Below are positions 55,885 through 64,000 of a DNA stretch of 64,000 bases, piece after piece; the first letter of the stretch is position 1, and each line of letters starts with the position of its first letter. Made by a program: the position numbers and the translations under genes. This stretch comes from an uncultured Prevotellaceae bacterium. GTDB lineage: Bacteria > Bacteroidota > Bacteroidia > Bacteroidales > Bacteroidaceae. Under the pieces are notes generated by a model that saw nothing but the letters and a program-made list of their open reading frames with translations, ran no database searches and was not told the origin of the DNA. The stretch is taken from contig CAMHEL010000002.1 of assembly GCA_946184125.1 (NCBI GenBank), positions 1 to 64,000 of the forward strand, written 5' to 3'.

Positions 55885-57927
55885 TCAGTTGATGAGATAA
55901 ACCTTTTCTTTGCCCTTATAAGTGCAGCGCACTATGGCACGTCCTTCGTTGATTTTGCCGACAACGATATCAACACCTGGCACATCGGCGGTGGCCTCTA
56001 TCCTGCTGCTGTCCTTCAGCGGGCCATACACCTGATAGTGGGTGTAGTCGGTCAGACCGTTGGCATTGGTGGTGCGGATGGGCTGGGCCGGGACGTTCAG
56101 ATTTCTACCATCGGCTTTGATGGAGATTTTAGGCACCTGCGGAACGACGCAGGGCTCTCCTTTCTTCGAGAATCCCAGTCCATGGAGGTCGAACAGGCCA
56201 TCAGGCCGTTGTTGCTGCTGCTGGCGGCCCCATTGCGGTCTGTTCTCGGTTCTCGGGGGGATGTCGGCACCTTCTGCCACCAGATAGACGGCATGTTTGC
56301 CAGCCAGTCCTTCCACCGCCGGCACGGCGACCTGGAACATCGCAGCCTTCTTAGGAGCATCGGCGGGCACTTCGATGACGCTCACTTCCTGTCCCTTCCA
56401 AGGGTTGTCGAGTATGACATGGATTTTGAAAGCACCATGTCCACCAGGAGTCAACCGGACATTGAGCACAGCACCGTCGCCCTTCTGTATACCGCTGAAG
56501 GCATGAAGGCCCTTGGTATCCTCTTTCAGTCCGCCAAAACCGAAGTACTTGAAACCGACAATCCCCTTGTTGGTGATGCCGGCCAGATCCATAGAGTTGT
56601 TCCACACGTCGAAATTGTCCTGCATCCACTCATTGGAGTTGGTGCCACCTGTCATGAAGCAGGCCAGACCTGCCGAATAGTACTGATAGGGAGGCAGACC
56701 GAAAATCTGGAAGCCCTCGCTGGTCACCTCGGCACCGGTATACTCCATGCCGTCGGCTGCCTTGGCCGTCCACACATTGTCCTTGGCATAGGGGTCGTAG
56801 GCAGTGATTTTCACCACGCCCCCTTTGCTGACCGGCTTCTTGTCAAAGGTGATTTTTACAGGAGCCACCATCGACTGACGGGCATTTCCAAATCCACGTG
56901 GCGGCCTGTGATAGAAGACATACCACTGACCGTTGATCTCCTGCAGTGAGCCATGGGTGTTGTGTGCCGCATTGGTGGTCATGAGGTGCGCCCCATCCTC
57001 GTTGGGCACCACACCACGGGAGTCGACCAACACACCTCCTGAGCGCCATGGACCGAGAGGTGAGTCGCCGAAAGCATAGCGCAAAGCCGAGTTGGTGGAG
57101 CCCAACCCATAGTCGGGACCGGAATAGCCCGAGAACACCATCACATACTTGTTGCCCACCTGCCGGATACTGGAGGCCTCGAAGAAATTGAAATCGCCGG
57201 GATTCTGGCCCTTGTACAAGGCAGGATACTGCGTGCCCTCCGGGTCGCGAACCTTGCCGAAGGAAGCACTGGCAGGAATGAAGTAGTCGTGCAACTCGGT
57301 GCCGGGACGCATCGAATACATGGTCTGCTGGTCGAGTTCACATGCCGTGGAGTGCTGGAAGCCATAGAAGACATATGCACGGAACCCCTTGTCGTAGTCG
57401 GGGTCTTTCTTGTTGGTGATGTTCTCAATGAACACCGAGGGGTCGAAATCGATAAGAGAGCCGGGCAGACATTTCGAACCATCGGCGGTGAGGTTGACAG
57501 GTGTGAAGGGACCGTTGGGGCGGTCGCCACGGCATACCATTGCCACCCGCTGCCATCCACGGCTGTGGGGATAGAGCCAATAGGTCTTCTTGCCTGTCGC
57601 CTTGTCCACCACCTCCACCAAATCTGGAGCGAACATGGTGTCCCACTGTCCATTGACAAACCAAGAGAAGATGGAGCCCTCGTCGCGCCATTGCGTGAGG
57701 TCCTCAACCGGTGCCGACCACATGCGGATGTCGTTGCCGCAATATTGCGTGTACTGGGTGTCGTGAGAACCGATGATATAGGCGCGGAACTTGCCTGGTT
57801 GGTCGGGGTCCTCAAACACACGTGGCTCGCCATCGGGCACATGCTCCCACAACGGGAGGTAGGGGTTCTGGGCATTCACCATCGCTGCGGTGAAGAGAAA
57901 CAACAATTGTAATAAGACTTTCTTCAT
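55885..57927 (-). CDS. GH43 family glycosidase with C-terminal carbohydrate-binding-like region, secreted
   Basis: Signal; GEPRVFEDPDQPGKFRAYIIGSHDT; SWFVNGQWDTMFAPDLVEV; FFEASSIRQVGNKYVMVFSGYSG; NTHGSLQEINGQWYVFYHRPP. Confidence 0.87.
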   Translation of the reverse strand: MKKVLLQLLFLFTAAMVNAQNPYLPLWEHVPDGEPRVFEDPDQPGKFRAYIIGSHDTQYTQYCGNDIRMWSAPVEDLTQWRDEGSIFSWFVNGQWDTMFAPDLVEVVDKATGKKTYWLYPHSRGWQRVAMVCRGDRPNGPFTPVNLTADGSKCLPGSLIDFDPSVFIENITNKKDPDYDKGFRAYVFYGFQHSTACELDQQTMYSMRPGTELHDYFIPASASFGKVRDPEGTQYPALYKGQNPGDFNFFEASSIRQVGNKYVMVFSGYSGPDYGLGSTNSALRYAFGDSPLGPWRSGGVLVDSRGVVPNEDGAHLMTTNAAHNTHGSLQEINGQWYVFYHRPPRGFGNARQSMVAPVKITFDKKPVSKGGVVKITAYDPYAKDNVWTAKAADGMEYTGAEVTSEGFQIFGLPPYQYYSAGLACFMTGGTNSNEWMQDNFDVWNNSMDLAGITNKGIVGFKYFGFGGLKEDTKGLHAFSGIQKGDGAVLNVRLTPGGHGAFKIHVILDNPWKGQEVSVIEVPADAPKKAAMFQVAVPAVEGLAGKHAVYLVAEGADIPPRTENRPQWGRQQQQQRPDGLFDLHGLGFSKKGEPCVVPQVPKISIKADGRNLNVPAQPIRTTNANGLTDYTHYQVYGPLKDSSRIEATADVPGVDIVVGKINEGRAIVRCTYKGKEKVYLIN

Positions 57928-57938
57928 GTTGTTGATGA

Positions 57939-60359
57939 TTAATTATTGAATGTGTAGGTTTTTCCCGGCTGTGTCTCTATGTCGTATTCATACACCTTGG
58001 GGGGTGTTGCCGACATTGTTTCTTTCAACTCATTGGAAACAAGAGGTTTCTTGATGACCGCTGGCGAGAGCATCGCGTTGGGGCAGTCTCCCTGGGCTGG
58101 CCGCAGTCCTTTTCCTTTCAGCGGTGTATAGGAGCGCAGGCGGAGGGTGCCGCCGCAGGTGCTGCGCACTGTGGCCTGGCTCACCTTGCCACCACTCCAT
58201 CTGATGTCCACGATAAAACCGCCACGTGCCCTCATGCCTTTCAATTCCCCATCAGCCCAAGCGTCGGGCAAGGCGGGCAACAGGTGGACGGCGCCGTCGT
58301 GACTCTGCAGCAACATCTCGCAGATGCCTGCCGAGCAACCGAAGTTACCGTCAATCTGGAAAGGAGGATGGGCATCGAACAAGTTGGGATAGGTACGGCC
58401 CTCGGGATATCTCCGCATGCTGGCATCGTCGGGCAGCAGATGCAACATGTTCTTGATGATTTGGAAGGCGTGGTTGCCATCCAGCATCCTTGCCCAGAAA
58501 TTGATTTTCCATCCCAAGCTCCATCCCGTGGCCATATCGCCACGCTGCTTCAGGGTGTTGGAAGCGGCATTCCACAAGTCGGGATGCGAGAAGGGGGATA
58601 TCTGGTTCGAAGGATAGAGGCCGTAAAGGTGGGAGATGTGACGGTGCTCATCTTTAGGGTCGTCGCCATCCCACAGCCATTCCTGCAATTGTCCGTAGCG
58701 TCCGATTTGCATGGGAGGCAACTGGCTGAGAGCAGACTTGTATTTCTGGAGTTGTGGCGGATTTTCGCCCAGCACACGCGCCGCCTCGACGACACTGCTC
58801 AGCACATCGAAAACAATCTGGTTGTCCATCGTCGAACCTGCAGTGACGGTGGTGCGCTTGCCCACAGGACCGTGCTCAGGCGATACGGTGGGAACGGTGA
58901 CGAGCCATCCATACTGAGGATGCGGGCGCATGTAGTCGAGGAGGAAATCGGCAGCACCCGTCAGGATGGGAAAATACCGGCGCAGCATGTCCTTGTCGCC
59001 TGTGAAGAGATACTGCTGCCAGATATGTGTGGTGAGCCATGCACCGCCTGTGGGGAACATGCCCCACGTGGTGCCGTCCACAGGACCGGCGATGCGCCAG
59101 AGGTCGGTGTTGTGGTGAGCCACCCATCCTTTGCAGCCATACATCACATCGGCTGTTTTGGCTCCCGTCTCGCTCAGGTCCCGAATCATGGAGAGCAAAG
59201 GTTCCTGTGTCTCCACGAGATTGCCCACCATCGACGGCCAGTAGTTCATCTCGGCATTGATGTTGATGGTGTATTTCGAGTCCCATGGTGCATTCATCTT
59301 GTCATTCCACACCCCTTGCAGGTTGGCGGGCTGCCCACCGGGCTGCGACGAACTGATGAGCAGATAGCGACCATACTGCATCATGAGCGACACCATGCCC
59401 AGGTCGCTGCCGTCGAAAGCGGCGAGGCGCTTGTCGGTGGGAAGAGCAGCCTTGCTGTCCTGACTGTTGAGGACCAGACTGACACGGTCGTATTGCTCAT
59501 GGTATTTTTTGAGGTGCGAATTGAGCAGCTGTTTGAATTTCTTTCCTTTGAGGTCGGCTAACTTAGCCTCGTTTTTCTGTGCGGGATGGCCACTTGTGTC
59601 ATGATAATTGACATAATTGGTGGCTGCCACGATATAGAGAGTGGCTGTGGTGGCCTGACTTACTTTCCCGCCGCTTATTTTTCCATCGCTTTCGATTTTG
59701 ACGCGGCATTCGGCTGTAAGCCCACCTTTTATGCCTTCCTGCTCCACATTCTTCACCGTTGCCGTCAACAGTCCATCGGCGGTGCTGACATTGCTCTCCA
59801 GCGGACTGTCGAAGTTGACATCAAACGACAGGGCGCCCTTCTTGTTGGCCGTCAGCCTGACGATGATGGCATGGTCGGCAAGCGATGCGAATACGGTACG
59901 TTCATAGGCGACGCCCCCGCAGACGTAACGGGTGGTGGCAAGCGCATCGCCGATGTTGAGCTCCCGCCGGTATTGCGACACATCGGTATGCCCCAACTTC
60001 AGTTTGACACTGCCCATGGGCAGGAAGCGCATGCCATGCGGGCCGGGGATGAAATACTGGTCGATAACTTTATGGGCATCCTCTTCATGGCCGGCGAACA
60101 CCAGGTCGCGTACTTCCTGCAAGTGTTCACGGGATGTCGTGCTGTTGTTGTTGTGGGGTGAACCGCTCCAGAATGTCTCTTCATTCAGCTGCAGTTCCTC
60201 CACCTCGGTGCCGCCAAATACCATGGCACCTAATTGGGAATTGCCGACAGGCAAGGCTTCCAGCCAATGGCGGGCTGGCTGCTCATACCACAGACAATGT
60301 TTCTGTGCCATGACGGACACAGAGGCTACAAAAGCCATCAATACTAATACTTTTCTCAT
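57939..60359 (-). CDS. GH95 family glycosidase (alpha-L-fucosidase / alpha-L-galactosidase)
   Basis: [101 protein letters not shown]. Confidence 0.94.
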   Translation of the reverse strand: MRKVLVLMAFVASVSVMAQKHCLWYEQPARHWLEALPVGNSQLGAMVFGGTEVEELQLNEETFWSGSPHNNNSTTSREHLQEVRDLVFAGHEEDAHKVIDQYFIPGPHGMRFLPMGSVKLKLGHTDVSQYRRELNIGDALATTRYVCGGVAYERTVFASLADHAIIVRLTANKKGALSFDVNFDSPLESNVSTADGLLTATVKNVEQEGIKGGLTAECRVKIESDGKISGGKVSQATTATLYIVAATNYVNYHDTSGHPAQKNEAKLADLKGKKFKQLLNSHLKKYHEQYDRVSLVLNSQDSKAALPTDKRLAAFDGSDLGMVSLMMQYGRYLLISSSQPGGQPANLQGVWNDKMNAPWDSKYTININAEMNYWPSMVGNLVETQEPLLSMIRDLSETGAKTADVMYGCKGWVAHHNTDLWRIAGPVDGTTWGMFPTGGAWLTTHIWQQYLFTGDKDMLRRYFPILTGAADFLLDYMRPHPQYGWLVTVPTVSPEHGPVGKRTTVTAGSTMDNQIVFDVLSSVVEAARVLGENPPQLQKYKSALSQLPPMQIGRYGQLQEWLWDGDDPKDEHRHISHLYGLYPSNQISPFSHPDLWNAASNTLKQRGDMATGWSLGWKINFWARMLDGNHAFQIIKNMLHLLPDDASMRRYPEGRTYPNLFDAHPPFQIDGNFGCSAGICEMLLQSHDGAVHLLPALPDAWADGELKGMRARGGFIVDIRWSGGKVSQATVRSTCGGTLRLRSYTPLKGKGLRPAQGDCPNAMLSPAVIKKPLVSNELKETMSATPPKVYEYDIETQPGKTYTFNN

Positions 60360-63283
60360 GGCGCTTTCTTATTGATATTTACTATTCTCACATCCTGGGT
60401 GTCAGTGTCACGACCCAGCAGGAACTTGTCGATGAAGGCCTGCACCTCGGGATACTGGCTCTCAGCCAACCGGCAGTGCATGTGTCCATCGACGATGCTC
60501 CACCCCATGCGGTCCTCGATGCCGAAGCGGCGCCACACCTCACGGGCGCTGCGTGCCGACACCAGCATAGCCTCATCGGCCAGCCACTTGTAATCGGGGT
60601 TGCCCAACAGCAACAGGGCGCGTGGGAACACCATGGCACACAACTCATGGTGGTCGTAGGGCAACTGGTACACACTGTCGCCCTTGAAATTGTCATACTG
60701 ACTCTGCATGAACCAATGGTAGTCGGTGCGGTCGAGGTTTTCCACATCGCTTTGGGTATGAGAGATACGCCAGGCTGCAGCGCCGCCGCCGCCAGGCTCC
60801 TGGGCGATGGTGAGCGCCACACGCTCGTCGAAAGCGCCACAGAACAGCGCCATCTTGCCGGCATACGAACAACCTGTCACGCCGATGTGATGAAGGTCGA
60901 TTTTCGTCACCTCCGGCCCCAATTGCTGCAGACCGTCTATCAGGCGGCTGAGACCCCATGCCCACATGCTGTAGGCACCGTTATCCTTCAGATGAGGATA
61001 CAGACGGTCGAAATCGTGCTCGCCACGCTCGTGATGGTTGCCCCACTGACCATAGTCGTTGACTTGCTTCTCATGGAACACCATGCGGGCGATGGGACGG
61101 TCGTCGAACAACACCTTGGGCAGCGAGATGCCACTGGTGCCTATCATCAGGGCATAAGGTGCCTGTCCTGTCTTGGGGTACTGTATTTCGGAGCGCAGCG
61201 TCAGCGTCTGACCGTTCACCGTCACGTCGACGATCAGGGTGTCGTGGTCCATGCGGGCTTTCACCTGCTCTTTCTTCACCACCGGCTTCTCGCCGATGCC
61301 ATAATGCTGGATTTGTGCGGCTATCTCGCTGCGCCTCCTCGACCAGTCACTGAAGTCGGATACACCTTTCAAGGGGTCGGGCAGTCCGAAAATGACAGGC
61401 AACTGACGGGGCTCGGGCATCTCGGGCTTGTCATACCCGGCACCCGTGTTCTCCATGTCATAGACGTAAGGGAGCGCATCAGGCTTCTGACGGACGACCA
61501 TCACGAAACCGCCCCGTGGCGCACATTCCACACGCTGGGGGATGGACTGCGGACGGGTGATGGACCAGGGCTTGCCATCGGCGAAGAGCATCACATCGCC
61601 ACGGGGAATGAAATCGAGCGGTGTGTCGATGACTTTCTGCTCATTCGTGCCATTGATGCCAGCAACATACCAAGTGGTGCCAAACCGCCGTGCCATGACC
61701 GCATACTCACCTGGGTAACCTCCCACAAGGCGGGTGTCGTCCCATACGGTGGGCAACGTGGAAAGGAATTCCTGCACCTCTTTGGGCTGTGCCAAGAAAC
61801 TCTCGGGCTTATCGGCCAAATGCTGAAGAGCACTCTCGAAAAGCACCGTCAGTGCCAGCTCGTGGCCATGCGAGGTGATGTGGGGATGCTGGGAGTCGCT
61901 GAAGGCACAGGGGGTGTAGTCCATCGGACCGATGACATTGCGAGTGAAAGGCAATGTGGCATTATGGCTCGCCGCCTTGTCGGTGAACGTCGGCACATTG
62001 TTGTACCACTCTGCACCATAGACGCCTTCGGTACTCATCAGGTTGGGATAGGTGCGCTGCCATCCACGGGGGATGGTCGCTCCATGGAAATTGACCAGGA
62101 GGTGATGCTTGGCAGCGCTCTCCAGCAGGTCGATGCAATAGTCCATGTTGAGCTGGGTGTCGCCTGAGAAGAAATCAATCTTCACGCCTGCCACACCGAT
62201 TTTCTCACACCATGCGAACTCCTTCTCACGGTCTGCGGGACTGTTGAGCCTGTACTTGGGTCCTGGGGCACCATTCACCCATCCCACGGAGGAGTTGTAC
62301 CAAATCAGGGGCTTCACCCCTTTCGATTTGGCGTATGCCACGGCGTCTTCCACTGTCTTGCCATCCTTCATCTCGTCCCATTCAGCATCTATCAACACAT
62401 AGGGCAACTGCAGTGCGACGGCCATGTCCACATACTTGCAGATGATGTTGTAGTCGTTGGAACCATGGTTGTATGCCCAATAGACCCACGACACGGCACC
62501 AGGCTGTATCCAACTGGTATCATCTATCCGGCAGGGGTCGGAGACATCAGTCACCAACGTCGACTGCACCACCTGGCTCAATGAGCCCACAATAATCACC
62601 CTCCACGGGGTATAGCCAACCACGGCTCTGTTTTCAGACTGCTTATCGGGCGTCACCCGGTAAAGCTCGCCCTCGTTGTAGAGACACGACGCGCTCTGCC
62701 CCCGGTTGACATTGGCCTCGGTGATGAGTGCGAACAGTCCGTCGGCCGGCTCGATGAGGGCAGGATACCCCCAGCGGTTGTTCCAGCCTTCAGCAGACTT
62801 CGACACGCCGCTGAACGAGCGGACGGGTTCCACCTTATATGAAGTGTGCAGTGGAAAGAAACCTTCGTAAGAGTCGGTCCACTGCTGCATCCACCGCTTA
62901 GTGCCTTCACTGATGCGGTAGGCGGTCTGTTCTTTCTGTTCGGGGTCGTCGCTGACGAAACTCCTGAATGCCACACCGTCGTTGTAGAGCCGAAGGACGA
63001 TTTCGCCCAACCGGTACTCATTGGCCTCATTGGTGCAGTGCAACCGTTTACCCGACAGCATATGGTAGTCGTCCTTGATGCGTTTGGGCTTCCCCTTGAT
63101 GGGCGGCAGGGTGGTGCTATAGCCCATGGCGGGTATCACCACCACAGTCTTCTTGTCGTATTTCACAGTGTACCCTTCGGATGTGAGCTCCATCGTCAGC
63201 CGTTTGTCGGGCGAAACGGCCTTCTTGGCTGCCATCATGGGCATCGAGGCCAGAAGGGCAACGAGCACTATTAGTTTCTTCAT
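60356..63283 (-). CDS. GH97 family glycosidase fused to a CE15-like (glucuronoyl esterase-like) domain
   Basis: N-terminal GH97: [81 protein letters not shown]-terminal CE15: [114 protein letters not shown]. Confidence 0.87.
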   Translation of the reverse strand: MKKLIVLVALLASMPMMAAKKAVSPDKRLTMELTSEGYTVKYDKKTVVVIPAMGYSTTLPPIKGKPKRIKDDYHMLSGKRLHCTNEANEYRLGEIVLRLYNDGVAFRSFVSDDPEQKEQTAYRISEGTKRWMQQWTDSYEGFFPLHTSYKVEPVRSFSGVSKSAEGWNNRWGYPALIEPADGLFALITEANVNRGQSASCLYNEGELYRVTPDKQSENRAVVGYTPWRVIIVGSLSQVVQSTLVTDVSDPCRIDDTSWIQPGAVSWVYWAYNHGSNDYNIICKYVDMAVALQLPYVLIDAEWDEMKDGKTVEDAVAYAKSKGVKPLIWYNSSVGWVNGAPGPKYRLNSPADREKEFAWCEKIGVAGVKIDFFSGDTQLNMDYCIDLLESAAKHHLLVNFHGATIPRGWQRTYPNLMSTEGVYGAEWYNNVPTFTDKAASHNATLPFTRNVIGPMDYTPCAFSDSQHPHITSHGHELALTVLFESALQHLADKPESFLAQPKEVQEFLSTLPTVWDDTRLVGGYPGEYAVMARRFGTTWYVAGINGTNEQKVIDTPLDFIPRGDVMLFADGKPWSITRPQSIPQRVECAPRGGFVMVVRQKPDALPYVYDMENTGAGYDKPEMPEPRQLPVIFGLPDPLKGVSDFSDWSRRRSEIAAQIQHYGIGEKPVVKKEQVKARMDHDTLIVDVTVNGQTLTLRSEIQYPKTGQAPYALMIGTSGISLPKVLFDDRPIARMVFHEKQVNDYGQWGNHHERGEHDFDRLYPHLKDNGAYSMWAWGLSRLIDGLQQLGPEVTKIDLHHIGVTGCSYAGKMALFCGAFDERVALTIAQEPGGGGAAAWRISHTQSDVENLDRTDYHWFMQSQYDNFKGDSVYQLPYDHHELCAMVFPRALLLLGNPDYKWLADEAMLVSARSAREVWRRFGIEDRMGWSIVDGHMHCRLAESQYPEVQAFIDKFLLGRDTDTQDVRIVNINKKAP

Positions 63284-63328
63284 TATCCCGTAGGTATTAG
63301 GTGGTTCTTGTGCATTGAAAAAGTCGGT

Positions 63329-64000
63329 CTATTTCAGTGTCTCAAACTTCTTGTTTTTCTCGATGGTCCAGTCTTTGCGCGTCGAGAGCAGGCAGTTCTT
63401 GCCTTTGAACATCTTAGCGGCTTCCTTATCGCCTTTGAGTTGCCACTGCAGCCATGCCAGAGCGACGACAGAGAACTCGCCACCATGAGGCTCACGGTAG
63501 GTGCCGCCATGGCCCACGGGGAAGTTGGTGGCGCAAGCGGGCACATGCGAGATACGCTTGAAGTCATCCATTCCATTGCCATAGGCGATGTCTTTCTCAC
63601 CGCCAAGGATATAGATAATGGGGCAGTGGATTTCCTCAAGTTTCGACTTCGGAGGCATGGGCATTCCACCGACGGCCTGCCCTGCATTGCTGGCGTTGAA
63701 CAGACCGCTGTTGCATATCATCAGCGAGGTGATGCGGGAGTCGGCACAGTTGTAGAGGGTCTGCAAACCTCCGCACGACATACCTGCCACACAGATGTTC
63801 TTCGTATCAATCTTACCATAATAAGGCGACTGCTTGTCGGCATTCTGGGCGATAATCCAGTCGATGCTTTCTATCTGCTGCTCGGTGGTCGACATCGGAC
63901 CGCGGTAGGGTGTCTCGTCCATGGGGATATAGCCGGTGGCCAGGACGATGAAACCGTAAGAGGCAATCTCATTGAGGAACTTATAATGTTCCCAAGGTGA
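63329..64000 (-). CDS. alpha/beta-hydrolase fold esterase (partial, 5' end outside the window)
   Basis: The frame continues upstream of the track ORF: SPWEHYKFLNEIASYGFIVLATGYIPMDETPYRG...ICVAGMSCGGLQTLYN (GxSxGG), VGHGGTY. Confidence 0.8.
   Translation of the reverse strand, partial: SPWEHYKFLNEIASYGFIVLATGYIPMDETPYRGPMSTTEQQIESIDWIIAQNADKQSPYYGKIDTKNICVAGMSCGGLQTLYNCADSRITSLMICNSGLFNASNAGQAVGGMPMPPKSKLEEIHCPIIYILGGEKDIAYGNGMDDFKRISHVPACATNFPVGHGGTYREPHGGEFSVVALAWLQWQLKGDKEAAKMFKGKNCLLSTRKDWTIEKNKKFETLK

Noticed and set aside
58284-59561. 425-aa + strand ORF opposite GH95
   Set aside because: Shadow ORF, no plausible domain or start context.
60476-62167. 563-aa + strand ORF opposite GH97-CE15
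   Set aside because: Shadow ORF; the opposite strand encodes recognisable GH97/CE15 motifs throughout.
1-64000. tRNA/rRNA genes, prophage, restriction-modification or known anti-phage systems
   Set aside because: No tRNA cloverleaf, rRNA core sequence, integrase, methyltransferase or recognisable defence domain was identified by reading the sequence and ORF track; a tRNAscan/DefenseFinder run would settle this.

Overview
Chromosomal window from a Bacteroidales, probably Prevotella-like (assigned from TAnnTTTG promoters, gene content and CAZyme repertoire). About 40 protein genes are supported. There are two plant cell-wall blocks. The left block (~0.9-29.7 kb) holds GH51, CE8, bimodular GH43, PL10-CE8, CBM48-CE1, GH2, an AraR-like NUDIX regulator and GH53. 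The right block (46-64 kb) holds CE12, GH43, GH95, a GH97-CE15 fusion and a truncated esterase. Between them are housekeeping and metabolic genes: hisGDC, hisS, purA, Fur, xseA, buk, MATE, nudC and dTDP-sugar genes. No SusC/SusD pair is visible. The strongest points for follow-up are: (1) a single ORF fusing GH97 to a CE15-like glucuronoyl esterase whose GCSRxGK motif reads GCSYAGK; (2) a ~200-bp MITE-like long hairpin with ~21-bp TIRs and TTAA ends; (3) a C10 protease operon with a small lipoprotein partner and a frameshifted small secreted first ORF; (4) a 24-copy heptamer tandem array running out of the DUF554 3' end; (5) a CE12 esterase with a truncated CE8 tail; (6) a CxxCH-bearing TolB-like lipoprotein paired with a polytopic membrane protein; (7) tandem operators around the AraR-like gene promoter; (8) mobilization-protein and FISUMP/C-lectin remnants at the left edge. 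All family calls come from reading the translations by eye; no database search was run.
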